A stretch of 64,000 nt of DNA from Mesorhizobium carmichaelinearum (GTDB lineage Bacteria; Pseudomonadota; Alphaproteobacteria; Rhizobiales; Rhizobiaceae): positions 124,001 to 188,000 of the forward strand of contig NZ_FZQR01000012.1 of assembly GCF_900199455.1 (NCBI RefSeq), read 5' to 3'. The stretch's first letter is position 1, and every line of letters begins with the position of its first letter. A program made the translations under genes and the position numbers. The notes under the pieces are model-generated. The model was given only the letters and a program-made list of their open reading frames with translations, was not told the origin of the DNA and ran no database searches. This document shows positions 54,428 to 62,824 of the stretch, piece after piece.

Positions 54428-55639
54428 ATGAGCGGCGCGAACTTCATCCTGCTGATCAATCTGTCGGTTGCCGGCCTGCTGGCGGCATCCTTCATGGCGG
54501 TCGCGTTCCACGATGTCGGCCGCATCCCGGCGCGCTGGTTTGCCTTTGGCTATGTCCTGGGCATGGCCTATTCGGCCATCGAATTCAGCATTCCCGCCTT
54601 TACCGATGCCAGAATCCCGGTGGTCACCGCCTTCGCGGTCTTCCTTGGCGCCACCATGGCCTTCAATGCCGGGCTGGCCCGCAAATACGGTATCGCGCCG
54701 CCATGGCCGCCGATGCTGTTCTTCCTGGTCGCCGCCACCATCGCCGTCTATTTCGTCCAGGATCTGCCGCGCCAGTCGCTGGCCCGCATGATGGCCTACC
54801 AGCTTCCCTATGCCGTCATGCAATTCGTCGGATTGGCCATCGTCTGGTCGTCCAGGCAAAGGCGTGGCCGGCTCGAACGCATCCTGATGGCGGTGCTTGC
54901 CGCCAGCGGTGTGCAGTTTGCCTCAAAGCCGTTCATCGCCCACGCGCTCGGTGGCTGGGGCGCCAATCCGCAGGCCTATCTGCAAAGCAACTACGCGCTG
55001 GTATCGCAATCGCTCGGCACCGTCTTTGCCATGGCCCTGGCGCTGCTGATGCTGGCCATCCTGGTTCGTGAGGTGTTGGCCGATGTGACGTCGAAGTCGG
55101 AGACCGATACGCTTTCGGGACTGCTCAATCGCGGTGCCTTCACGCGCCAGGCCGAGCAAGCCGTGCTTGGCGCCATGCGGCAAGGCGTCCCGGTCACGCT
55201 GGTCATCGCCGATCTCGATCATTTCAAGAGCATCAACGACAATTTCGGCCATGCCTCTGGCGACCGCGTGATCGAGACCTTTGCCGGTTTCCTGCGCGGG
55301 GCGGCCGCCAGGCACCATGTCGCGGGTCGTATCGGCGGCGAGGAATTCGCCATCATCCTGCCGGGGGCCAACCTTGCCGCCGCCCGGCTGTTCGCCGAGG
55401 GCACACGCAGCGCGTTCGGCGCGCTGCCCATCGACGGTCTGCCGCCGGACAATCGCTGCACCGCGAGTTTCGGCATCGCCGAACTTCATCCCAGTGAGAC
55501 CATTGCCGATCTCATGCGGCGCGCGGATGAGGCGCTTTATCTGGCGAAGAATGCCGGGCGCGACTGCGTACGCGCTTCAGCCGGGCTGGGAGGCGAGTGG
55601 CCGTCCAACGCAATCGTCGTCAACTCCAGATCAGGATGA
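54428..55639 (+). CDS. GGDEF-domain diguanylate cyclase (second of a pair)
   Basis: Membrane-bound cyclase of 403 residues, paralogous to the gene before it. It also has six N-terminal helices, then DTLSGLLNRGAFTRQ, IADLDHFKSIND and the active site RIGGEEFAIILP, with no RxxD site. Shared blocks (LDHFK-x-x-ND-FGHA/HGHA-GDRVI, GLPP at the same position, FGIAE/FGVAA) show a tandem duplication. The 3' end overlaps a palindrome. Its input signal is unknown. Confidence 0.87.
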   Translation: MSGANFILLINLSVAGLLAASFMAVAFHDVGRIPARWFAFGYVLGMAYSAIEFSIPAFTDARIPVVTAFAVFLGATMAFNAGLARKYGIAPPWPPMLFFLVAATIAVYFVQDLPRQSLARMMAYQLPYAVMQFVGLAIVWSSRQRRGRLERILMAVLAASGVQFASKPFIAHALGGWGANPQAYLQSNYALVSQSLGTVFAMALALLMLAILVREVLADVTSKSETDTLSGLLNRGAFTRQAEQAVLGAMRQGVPVTLVIADLDHFKSINDNFGHASGDRVIETFAGFLRGAAARHHVAGRIGGEEFAIILPGANLAAARLFAEGTRSAFGALPIDGLPPDNRCTASFGIAELHPSETIADLMRRADEALYLAKNAGRDCVRASAGLGGEWPSNAIVVNSRSG

Positions 55640-55703
55640 CCTTGGTTGAATCGTCATCCTGATCCATCTCTTCGCCGTTTCCGTGAAACGGCGAACTGTT
55701 CTA
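55629..55703. repeat. REP-like palindromes after the second GGDEF gene
   Basis: A perfect 12-bp inverted repeat, GATCAGGATGAC (55629-55640) and GTCATCCTGATC (55653-55664), is followed by CGCCGTTTC-CGT-GAAACGGCG (55673-55693) and TGTTCTA. The final CTA (55701-55703) is the TAG stop of the minus-strand gene. The second part matches the outer palindrome at 4268-4310. Confidence 0.75.
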
Positions 55704-56063
55704 GCGGCAGGGGCTGAGTTCCGGCATTTCGCCGTCGGAAAGCCCGTACATGTAGCTGCGGCCTTTGACGAACACCGGCGGCCGGTAGCAATCGCTGTAG
55801 CCCGAAATCTCGTCGGATTCGTTCTGGTAGATCACCTTGGGCTGGCCGGCACTGGTGTAGTCGGACAGCTGCTTGGCCAGCTTGCCCTCGCCGACGATGA
55901 TGCGCTTGTAGCCGGCGGCGCTGTCGATGACGAGATTGCCGAAGGAATCGGCGTAGACGCGATCCTGGTGGCGTCCATCGGCCAGCGTGGGCGTCGCCAG
56001 GCCGGCGACCGAGACCGCCACAATGAGCGCAGCACGGCGCAATCTGCTCGAGTTTGAACGCAT
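55701..56063 (-). CDS. Small secreted protein of unknown function
   Basis: Exported protein of 120 residues. The signal peptide MRSNSSRLRRAALIVAVSVAGLA-TPTLA ends near residue 28. The mature part includes VYADSFGNLVIDSAAGYKRIIVGEGKLA and two cysteines (YSDCYRPP and LSPCR) that could pair. ATG 56063 has GGAAAA upstream. I recognise no family. Its TAG stop lies at the edge of a REP-like palindrome. Confidence 0.7.
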   Translation of the reverse strand: MRSNSSRLRRAALIVAVSVAGLATPTLADGRHQDRVYADSFGNLVIDSAAGYKRIIVGEGKLAKQLSDYTSAGQPKVIYQNESDEISGYSDCYRPPVFVKGRSYMYGLSDGEMPELSPCR

Positions 56064-56324
56064 GGCGTTTTCCTTGTTTGAGGCAAGCCTCCTCGAATCA
56101 GAAATTAACCCTTTCTTAACCTTTGTTAAGAGGCCGGCACGCTGCGCGGCGATGTCTCGGTAAACATGGTTAATTTCCGACTGGAGGGAAAACCCGATGG
56201 CCATCATTCGGCCATGCTTGGCGGCACCATCGCGGCCGGCATCGAATGGATCCAAAGGTGGCGTTGGGGCAACCTTGATCTTGGCGCAGCATCGTGGCTA
56301 GTCTGCCGCGCGGGGGGACAGCAT

Positions 56325-56765
56325 ATGGCGTTACGTCGGACGGTTTGGGTGTCCGTTTTCCCGTTGCTGGCCATCGTTGCTGCCTGTGTGCCGCAGGATG
56401 GCGCGCCGAAGGCGGCCAGTACCGTCTCGCCTGTGCCGGCGCAGCAGCCCATCGCGGCCGCCGCGCCGCCGGCATCCGCGCCTCCAGCACCGGCAACCAA
56501 GATCACCACCGATCTCACCGCGCCGCGATCCGGCATAGGCACGGCCACCTACAGATGCGGCAATAACGGCATGATCACCATCCAAAATCTTGGCACGGCG
56601 TTGCGTGTGGTCGGGCCCGACGGCGCGACCGAGGAGTTCGCGGCGTCGCCCGCCAACCAGTCCAGCCGCTACCAGGAGGCCGCCACGCATGACGCAATCG
56701 TGATCGACGGGCGTGAGGCGCTGGTGATGAAGAGAGGCTCGACGCCGCAGACCTGCAAGCGATAG
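56325..56765 (+). CDS. Lipoprotein, MliC-like lysozyme-inhibitor fold (tentative)
   Basis: Lipoprotein of 146 residues. The signal peptide MALRRTVWVSVFPLLAIVAAC ends in a lipobox, with C21 lipidated. A Pro/Ala-rich spacer is followed by a small beta domain with two cysteines, TYRCGNNGMITIQNLG and PQTCKR, and a central FAASPANQSSRYQEAATHDA. The spacing of cysteines is like MliC/PliC inhibitors of C-type lysozyme, but the match is weak. Preceded by GGGGGGA. ATG 56325 is chosen because it gives the lipobox. Confidence 0.6.
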   Translation: MALRRTVWVSVFPLLAIVAACVPQDGAPKAASTVSPVPAQQPIAAAAPPASAPPAPATKITTDLTAPRSGIGTATYRCGNNGMITIQNLGTALRVVGPDGATEEFAASPANQSSRYQEAATHDAIVIDGREALVMKRGSTPQTCKR

Positions 56766-56914
56766 TGCGAATCGCAACACAGCCGTGCTCCGGACCAGAC
56801 ATGCTGCACTGCAGCGATATAGAGTCGGCTGCAGGCCATCAGCCCCTAATCGATTGAAGCCCGAGCCTGCCTTTTTGTCAGACTAAATGACTTTTCCAAA
56901 ACGATTTTCTGGCT

Positions 56915-56943
56915 TTGACGCGGTGCAAAAAGAGCATTAGAAA
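56915..56943 (+). promoter_or_regulatory. Candidate sdh operon promoter
   Basis: TTGACG (56915-56920), a 17-base spacer, then TAGAAA (56938-56943), 82 bases before sdhC. It is the best promoter-like match in the 259-base gap. No clear Irr or Fur-type palindrome was found there. Confidence 0.45.
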
Positions 56944-57024
56944 CCGGCTGTCCGAAGTCGCAACCGGAAGCGGCAATGCCGCATTCCCAGCTGAGGCTCC
57001 AGAGACGCCGAACCTGGGGGAGCC

Positions 57025-57444
57025 ATGAGCAAATCACCAGCCACCCGCGAATTCGCCAGACGTGAACGGCCGCTCTCGCCGCATCTGACGATCTACCGGC
57101 CGCCGATCACCATGACGATGTCGATCATCCATCGCATCACCGGCGGGGCGCTTTATTTCGGCACGCTGCTGGTCGCGGTCTGGCTGATGGCGGCGGCGAG
57201 CTCGCAACCGGTTTTCGACTGGGTCAACTGGGCCTTCGGCAGCTGGCTCGGCCGGCTCATCCTGTTCGGTTACACCTGGGCGCTGATGCACCACATGCTG
57301 GGCGGTGTGCGCCACCTGGTCTGGGATACCGGCGCCGGCCTCGAAAAGCACACCGCCTCGAAGATCGCCTGGGCGACGCTGGCCGGCTCGGTCCTGCTCA
57401 CCCTGCTGATCTGGATCGCCGGCTACATGGCGCGGGGAGCCTGA
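57025..57444 (+). CDS. sdhC: Succinate dehydrogenase cytochrome b556 subunit
   Basis: Membrane anchor of complex II, 139 residues with three helices. The start RERPLSPHLTIYRPPITMTM and the quinone-site SIIHRITGGAL are SdhC hallmarks; the heme-ligand His lies in ALMHHMLGGVRHLVWD. It heads sdhCDA, followed two bases later by sdhD. Confidence 0.96.
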   Translation: MSKSPATREFARRERPLSPHLTIYRPPITMTMSIIHRITGGALYFGTLLVAVWLMAAASSQPVFDWVNWAFGSWLGRLILFGYTWALMHHMLGGVRHLVWDTGAGLEKHTASKIAWATLAGSVLLTLLIWIAGYMARGA

Positions 57445-57446
57445 TC

Positions 57447-57845
57447 ATGAGCGGCAAAAACAACACCGACATGCGCACGCCGCTGGCGAAAGTCCGCGGC
57501 CTCGGCTCCGCCCGCGAAGGCACCGGGCATTTCTGGCGCCAGCGCCTCACGGCCATCGCCAACATCCCGCTGACCTTGTTCTTCGTCGGGTTCCTGATAG
57601 CGCTCAACGGCGCCGGTTATGCGGAAGTACGGGCGGCGCTCGCCAATCCGTTCGTGGCTCTGGTGCTGGCCCTGGTGCTGGTCTCCGGGCTCATCCATAT
57701 GCGGCTCGGCATGCAGGTGATCATCGAGGATTACGTGCATGGCGAGGGCATGAAGCTGGCGCTGATCGCGCTCAATACGTTTTTCACCATAGCGGTCGGC
57801 GTCGCCTCGATCTTCGCCCTGCTCAAGCTGGCATTCGGAGGCTGA
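57447..57845 (+). CDS. sdhD: Succinate dehydrogenase membrane anchor subunit
   Basis: Second anchor of complex II, 132 residues with three helices (about residues 33-53, 65-85, 105-128). MRTPLAKVRGLGSAREGTGH with FWRQRLTAIANIPL and the LIHMRLGMQVIIEDYVHGEG motif (heme/quinone site) are typical of alphaproteobacterial SdhD. Confidence 0.95.
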   Translation: MSGKNNTDMRTPLAKVRGLGSAREGTGHFWRQRLTAIANIPLTLFFVGFLIALNGAGYAEVRAALANPFVALVLALVLVSGLIHMRLGMQVIIEDYVHGEGMKLALIALNTFFTIAVGVASIFALLKLAFGG

Positions 57846-57846
57846 G

Positions 57847-59682
57847 TTGGCCAAGGACGCGAAATCAGCCAACAAAGCAGGCTATAGCTTTGTCGACCAC
57901 AAATTCGACGTGGTGGTCGTCGGCGCCGGTGGTGCCGGCCTCCGCGCCACGCTCGGCATGGCCGAGCAGGGCCTGCGCACCGCCTGCATCACCAAGGTGT
58001 TCCCGACGCGCTCGCACACCGTTGCCGCGCAAGGCGGCATCGCCGCTTCGCTGTCCAATATGGGCCCGGATTCCTGGCAGTGGCACATGTACGACACCGT
58101 CAAGGGCTCGGATTGGCTCGGCGATGTCGACGCCATGGAATATCTGGTGCGTGAAGCCCCGGCCGCCGTCTACGAGCTCGAGCATTACGGCGTGCCGTTC
58201 TCGCGCACCGAAGAGGGCAAGATCTACCAGCGGCCGTTCGGCGGCCACATGATGAATTACGGCGAAGGTCCGCCGGTGCAGCGCACCTGTGCCGCCGCCG
58301 ACCGCACCGGCCACGCCATCCTGCACACGCTCTACGGCCAGTCGCTGAAGAACAACGCGCAGTTCTTCATCGAGTATTTCGCGCTCGACCTGATCATGGA
58401 GCCGGACGGCACCTGCACCGGCGTCGTTGCCTGGAATCTCGATAACGGCACCATCCACCGCTTCTCGGCCAAGATGGTGGTGCTGGCGACCGGCGGCTAC
58501 GGCCGTGCCTATTTCTCGGCGACCTCCGCGCACACCTGCACCGGCGACGGCGGCGGCATGGCGGCCAGGGCCGGCTTCCCGCTGCAGGACATGGAATTCG
58601 TGCAGTTCCACCCGACCGGCATCTATGGCGCCGGCTGCCTGATCACCGAAGGCGCGCGCGGCGAGGGCGGCTATCTCGTCAACTCCGAGGGCGAGCGCTT
58701 CATGGAACGCTACGCGCCGTCGGCCAAGGATTTGGCCTCGCGCGACGTCGTCTCGCGCTGCATGACGCTGGAGATCCGCGAGGGGCGCGGCGTCGGCAAG
58801 AAGAAGGACCACATCTTCCTGCATCTCGACCATCTCGATCCGGCCGTGCTGCATGAGCGGCTGCCCGGCATTTCGGAATCGGCCAAGATCTTCGCCGGCG
58901 TCGACCTGACCAAGGAGCCGATCCCGGTGCTGCCGACGGTGCACTACAATATGGGCGGCGTGCCGACCAATTACTGGGGCGAGGTGCTCAACCCGACGAC
59001 GCGGAGCCCGGACAAGGTGTCGCCCGGCCTGATGGCGGTCGGCGAGGCCGGCTGCGCCTCGGTGCACGGCGCCAACCGGCTCGGCTCGAACTCGCTGATC
59101 GATCTGGTGGTGTTCGGCCGCGCGGCCGCGATCCGCGCCGGCCAGGTGATTGACCGCAAGTCGGCCATCCCTTCGCCCAACGAAGCCTCGGTCGACAAGA
59201 TCATGGACCGCTTCGACGGTCTGCGCCACGCCAATGGTTCGACGCCGACAGCGGTGTTGCGCGAGAAGATGCAGAAGGCGATGCAGGAAGACGCTGCCGT
59301 GTTCCGCACGCAGGAATCGCTGGAAAAAGGCTGCAAACGCATTTCGGAAATCTGGGGCGAGCTCAAGGACATCAAGGTTTCGGACCGCTCGATGATCTGG
59401 AACTCCGACCTGGTCGAGACGCTGGAGCTGGAAAATTTGATGGCCAACGCCATCACCACCGTCTACAGCGCCGAGGCCCGCAAGGAGAGCCGCGGCGCGC
59501 ATGCGCGCGAAGATTTTGCATCGCGCGATGATGCCACCTGGCGCAAGCATACGCTGGCGCGGCTTAGCGAAGACGGCAAGGTGACGCTCAGCTACCGGCC
59601 GGTGCATACCGAGCCGCTGCTGGCCGAAAAGGACGGCGGCATCAGCCTCGCCAAGATCGCGCCCAAGGCCAGGGTGTACTGA
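57847..59682 (+). CDS. sdhA: Succinate dehydrogenase flavoprotein subunit
   Basis: Catalytic flavoprotein of complex II, 611 residues. The FAD loop VVVVGAGGAGLRATLGMAEQ and covalent FAD histidine H57 (RSHTVAAQGGI) are visible, as are HPTGIYGAGCLITEGARGEG and NYHMGG-like VHYNMGGVPTNYWGEV. It starts with TTG 57847, preceded by GGAGG 6 bases upstream. Two small genes separate it from sdhB. Confidence 0.97.
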   Translation: MAKDAKSANKAGYSFVDHKFDVVVVGAGGAGLRATLGMAEQGLRTACITKVFPTRSHTVAAQGGIAASLSNMGPDSWQWHMYDTVKGSDWLGDVDAMEYLVREAPAAVYELEHYGVPFSRTEEGKIYQRPFGGHMMNYGEGPPVQRTCAAADRTGHAILHTLYGQSLKNNAQFFIEYFALDLIMEPDGTCTGVVAWNLDNGTIHRFSAKMVVLATGGYGRAYFSATSAHTCTGDGGGMAARAGFPLQDMEFVQFHPTGIYGAGCLITEGARGEGGYLVNSEGERFMERYAPSAKDLASRDVVSRCMTLEIREGRGVGKKKDHIFLHLDHLDPAVLHERLPGISESAKIFAGVDLTKEPIPVLPTVHYNMGGVPTNYWGEVLNPTTRSPDKVSPGLMAVGEAGCASVHGANRLGSNSLIDLVVFGRAAAIRAGQVIDRKSAIPSPNEASVDKIMDRFDGLRHANGSTPTAVLREKMQKAMQEDAAVFRTQESLEKGCKRISEIWGELKDIKVSDRSMIWNSDLVETLELENLMANAITTVYSAEARKESRGAHAREDFASRDDATWRKHTLARLSEDGKVTLSYRPVHTEPLLAEKDGGISLAKIAPKARVY

Positions 59683-59683
59683 G

Positions 59684-60019
59684 ATGAAATACCTGGTGGC
59701 CGCGATGCTTTCGATTGTCGCAAGTGGCTGCACGACGACGGCAGCTACGTCGGCGGATACGGTCTACATCTATGATAACGCTGACAAAATCTCAAAGTCG
59801 GTGAACGACATTCCGGTTTGGAAGGATGCGTCCAGTGCGCAGTCGTCAAACAGGTTCTGGTTCAAGAAAGGCAACGGGCCCGTCAACTGCGTGGTGGGAG
59901 ATGGCCATTTGCCAGCCCGTGCCGCGAAAAAGCAGACAATCGGCAAAGCCGTGGAAGTGCGCGTATACGGCAGTTGTACGGGATTCGTGAATTCCCGCTA
60001 CGTTCACGTGGAGGAATAG
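59684..60019 (+). CDS. Small lipoprotein between sdhA and sdhB
   Basis: Predicted lipoprotein of 111 residues. The signal MKYLVAAMLSIVASGC has a lipobox with C16 lipidated. The mature part includes TVYIYDNADKISKSVNDIPVW and two further cysteines (VNCVVGDG, YGSCTGF) that could pair; the GF-x-NSRYVHVEE end is reminiscent of an SH3-like strand. It starts two bases after sdhA and ends one base before the DUF3052 gene, so it is in the operon. I recognise no family. Confidence 0.7.
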   Translation: MKYLVAAMLSIVASGCTTTAATSADTVYIYDNADKISKSVNDIPVWKDASSAQSSNRFWFKKGNGPVNCVVGDGHLPARAAKKQTIGKAVEVRVYGSCTGFVNSRYVHVEE

Positions 60020-60020
60020 G

Positions 60021-60458
60021 GTGGCGCTGGCAAGCTCGGGATATTCCGGCAAGCCCCTTCCGGCCAAGCTCGGCCTGAAGGACGGCATGACTGCCGCCTT
60101 CATTGCGCTGCCGGCGGAACTCGACGAATTGGTTGACGCCGTCGATTTTGCAGAGGTCGACCGGCTTGCCGAATGGTCCGACATTTCGGGCAGCCATCAG
60201 AGATACGACGCTGTCCATGCCTTCACCCGGCATCGCGCCGAGATCGAGGATCGCCTCGGCGATGTCGAGGCGGCGATCAAGCGCGACGGCATGGTCTGGG
60301 TGTCCTGGCCGAAAAAGGCATCGAAAGTGCCGACCGACGTCACCGAAGGCGTCGTCCGCACCGAAGCGCTGAAGCGCGACCTTGTCGACGTCAAGGTCGC
60401 CGCCGTCAATGAAATCTGGTCCGGGCTGAAGCTCGTCATCCGAAAGGACCTGAGGTAA
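60021..60458 (+). CDS. DUF3052 family protein
   Basis: Cytoplasmic protein of 145 residues matching DUF3052: SSGYSGKPLPAKLGLKDGM (Rossmann-like entry), FIALPAELDELV, then MVWVSWPKKASKVPTDVTE and VDVKVAAVNEIWSGLKLVIRK. The start GTG lies one base after the lipoprotein stop and the end overlaps sdhB by one base. No function is known; the operon position hints at a link to complex II. Confidence 0.82.
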   Translation: MALASSGYSGKPLPAKLGLKDGMTAAFIALPAELDELVDAVDFAEVDRLAEWSDISGSHQRYDAVHAFTRHRAEIEDRLGDVEAAIKRDGMVWVSWPKKASKVPTDVTEGVVRTEALKRDLVDVKVAAVNEIWSGLKLVIRKDLR

Positions 60459-61237
60459 TGGTCGAACTGACGCTCCCCAAGAATTCGAAGATCCAGCAAG
60501 GCAAGACCTGGCCGAAACCGGAAGGTGCCACCAATCTGCGGGAATACCGCATCTACCGCTGGTCGCCGGACGATGACGAGAACCCGCGCATCGACACCTA
60601 TTTCGTCGACATGGACGATTGCGGGCCGATGGTGCTCGACGCGCTGCTGTGGATCAAGAACAAGATCGACCCGACGCTGACCTTGCGCCGCTCCTGCCGC
60701 GAAGGCATTTGCGGCTCCTGCGCGATGAACATCGACGGCTCCAACACGCTGGCCTGCACCAAGGGCTGCGACGACATTTCCGGCGCCGTGAAAGTCTATC
60801 CGCTGCCGCATATGCAGGTGGTCAAGGACCTGGTGCCCGACCTCACCAATTTCTATGCCCAGCATGCCTCGATCGAGCCGTGGCTGAAGACGGTGTCGCC
60901 GCAGCCGGCCAAGGAATGGCTGCAGAGCCATGAGGACCGCGAGAAGCTCGACGGGCTCTACGAGTGCATATTGTGCGCCTGCTGCTCGACCTCGTGCCCG
61001 AGCTACTGGTGGAACGGCGACCGCTATCTCGGCCCGGCGACGCTCTTGCAGGCCTATCGCTGGCTGATCGACAGCCGCGACGAGGCCAAGGGCGAGCGGC
61101 TCGACAATCTCGAAGACCCGTTCCGGCTCTATCGCTGCCACACCATCATGAACTGCGCGCAGACCTGTCCCAAGGGCCTCAACCCGGCCAAGGCGATCGC
61201 GGAGATCAAGAAGATGATGGTGGAGCGCCGGGTCTAA
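60458..61237 (+). CDS. sdhB: Succinate dehydrogenase iron-sulfur subunit
   Basis: Electron-transfer subunit of complex II, 259 residues. The [2Fe-2S] ligands lie in CREGICGSCAMN and ACTKGC, the [4Fe-4S] ligands in CILCACCSTSCP and the [3Fe-4S] ligands in CHTIMNCAQTCPKG. The start overlaps the DUF3052 stop. The last 39 bases, encoding AEIKKMMVERRV and stop, are duplicated 43 bases downstream. Confidence 0.97.
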   Translation: MVELTLPKNSKIQQGKTWPKPEGATNLREYRIYRWSPDDDENPRIDTYFVDMDDCGPMVLDALLWIKNKIDPTLTLRRSCREGICGSCAMNIDGSNTLACTKGCDDISGAVKVYPLPHMQVVKDLVPDLTNFYAQHASIEPWLKTVSPQPAKEWLQSHEDREKLDGLYECILCACCSTSCPSYWWNGDRYLGPATLLQAYRWLIDSRDEAKGERLDNLEDPFRLYRCHTIMNCAQTCPKGLNPAKAIAEIKKMMVERRV

Positions 61238-61319
61238 CCGCGATCGCTTTTCCTTTTTGCGCGCCTTCGGCGACGCGGCTGCGGAGATCAAGAAGATGAT
61301 GGTGGAGCGCCGAGTCTGA
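61199..61319 (+). repeat. Duplicated sdhB 3' end
   Basis: 61199-61237 (last 12 codons and TAA of sdhB) recurs at 61281-61319 with two mismatches, ending TGA. The 43-base spacer is not repeated. The second copy ends directly at the N-terminal coding region of the next gene. Confidence 0.92.
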
Positions 61320-61384
61320 CGCCGAAACTACCCGCTGACTTTTCGCCGGACGCCGTCGCGGCCCTCCGCGCGCGCCTCGATCTG

Positions 61385-62134
61385 GTGCGAAGCCAGGGTG
61401 TAAAAATCCAGTTCGCCATCGAAAGCGGCAGTCGCGCCTGGGGCTTTCCGTCTCCGGACAGCGACTATGACTGCCGCTTTGTCTATATCAGGCGCGTGTC
61501 GGATCACCTCGTCCTGCAACAGCCGCGCGACGTCATCGAGTTTCCGATCGAAGGCGAGATCGATGCCGGGGGCTGGGATCTGCGCAAGGCCTTGCTCCTG
61601 GCGCTCGGCGGCAATGCGGTCATCGTCGAATGGGCAAAGTCACCCATCGTCTATGAGGAAGTCCCGGGATTTCGCGCACGCCTTCTCGACCTGCTGGCCG
61701 AGATCGTCGATCCGGCGAAGGTATCGCAGCACTATCTCGGTCTGGCGCGCTCGCATGTCGCCAAGATCGGCAGTTTTTCCGGCGAGGTGAAGCTGAAGAA
61801 GCTGTTCTATTTGATCCGGCCGTTGGTGGCCCTGGATTGGATGGAACAGCGCGGCTTTGCCGACCTGCCGCCGATGAACCTTGGCGAATGCCTCGACCAG
61901 ACGGACGTGCCGGTGCCGGCAGCAGGGGAAATCCGCGCCCTGATCGAGCGGAAGAGCCAGACGCGGGAGATGGGGTCTGGTCTCATCCCCGCCGCCATCG
62001 CGCGCTATCTCGAAGCCCGCTATGGTCACCACGCAATGAACCTTGCCGCCACGGTCAGGGATGATGCCCGCCAGGCGCGCAAACATGCCCTTGCAACCGC
62101 GTTTTATCGTCAGGAGGCTGAACAACTTTCATGA
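61385..62134 (+). CDS. Nucleotidyltransferase domain protein, RlaP-like
   Basis: Pol-beta-type nucleotidyltransferase of at least 249 residues. FAIESGSRAWGFPSPDSDYD is the family's GSRAWG motif with metal-binding Asp pair, and FVYIRRVSDHL, EVKLKKLFYLIRPLVALDWM follow. This fits PF10127 proteins, sometimes linked to RNA ligases. The first usual start is GTG 61385, but the frame continues upstream as TPKLPADFSPDAVAALRARL to a CTG at 61316 that lies in the duplicated sdhB tail; the true start is uncertain. It overlaps the YceH start (ATGA). Confidence 0.8.
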   Translation: MRSQGVKIQFAIESGSRAWGFPSPDSDYDCRFVYIRRVSDHLVLQQPRDVIEFPIEGEIDAGGWDLRKALLLALGGNAVIVEWAKSPIVYEEVPGFRARLLDLLAEIVDPAKVSQHYLGLARSHVAKIGSFSGEVKLKKLFYLIRPLVALDWMEQRGFADLPPMNLGECLDQTDVPVPAAGEIRALIERKSQTREMGSGLIPAAIARYLEARYGHHAMNLAATVRDDARQARKHALATAFYRQEAEQLS

Positions 62135-62760
62135 GCGAAGACCTTCCCGTCCTTAATCCCGTCGAAGCCCGCGTGCTTGGCTGCCTGATCGAGAAGAAGG
62201 AGCTGACGCCTGATGTCTATCCGCTGACGCTCAACAGTGCACTTGCCGCCGCCAACCAGAAGACGGCGCGGGACCCGGTGATGGCGCTGGAACAGACGGA
62301 GGTGCACCGGGCGCTGAAGCTGCTCGAGCACAAGGGGCTGGTGCGGCAGATGTTCGGCTCGCGCGTCGAGCGCTACGAGCATCAGATGGCGCAGCGCTTC
62401 TCGCTGACCACGCCGCAGACCGCCGTGCTCGGCCTGCTCCTGCTGCGCGGGCCGCAGACGGCGCATGAGCTTTTGGCGCGAGCCGAGCGCATGGCGCGGT
62501 TTTCGTCGATCGAAGACCTGCGTGCTGAACTCGACATGCTGATCGGCCGCCGGCCGCCGCTGATCCAGGAAATCCCGCGCGGGCCAGGTCAGCGCGAGGA
62601 CCGCTACGTGCATCTCCTCGCCGGACCGGTGGACGTTGCAGCCCTGTCGGCGCAGCGCAGTGCGCCGGCCATGCCTCATTCCGAGCTGGAGGCGAGAGTG
62701 GAGGCGCTGGAGCAGGAAGTCGCCGCTATGCGCGCTCGGCTCGACGCGTTGGGGGCTTAG
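62131..62760 (+). CDS. DUF480 / YceH family protein
   Basis: Cytoplasmic protein of 209 residues with two winged-helix domains. EARVLGCLIEKKELTPDVYPLT and LNSALAAANQKTARDPVM are the YceH signature, followed by VHRALKLLEHKGLVRQMFGSR and a second unit around TTPQTAVLGLLLLRGPQTAHELL. The C-terminus is a short coiled-coil (ARVEALEQEVAAMRARLDAL). Role unknown. It is coupled to the nucleotidyltransferase gene by an ATGA overlap. Confidence 0.9.
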   Translation: MSEDLPVLNPVEARVLGCLIEKKELTPDVYPLTLNSALAAANQKTARDPVMALEQTEVHRALKLLEHKGLVRQMFGSRVERYEHQMAQRFSLTTPQTAVLGLLLLRGPQTAHELLARAERMARFSSIEDLRAELDMLIGRRPPLIQEIPRGPGQREDRYVHLLAGPVDVAALSAQRSAPAMPHSELEARVEALEQEVAAMRARLDALGA

Positions 62761-62780
62761 GCCGCCAGCTCCGTCATGAA

Positions 62781-62804
62781 AACGCCGGCCCGAAGGCCGG
62801 CGTT
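62781..62804. terminator. Bidirectional hairpin between YceH and osmC
   Basis: Perfect AACGCCGGCC-CGAA-GGCCGGCGTT stem. On the minus strand the stem runs into TTTTC, on the plus strand into GTTGTC. It serves the two convergent genes, more convincingly the minus-strand one. Confidence 0.75.
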
Positions 62805-62824
62805 GTCGCTTCAGGTCACCCTGC

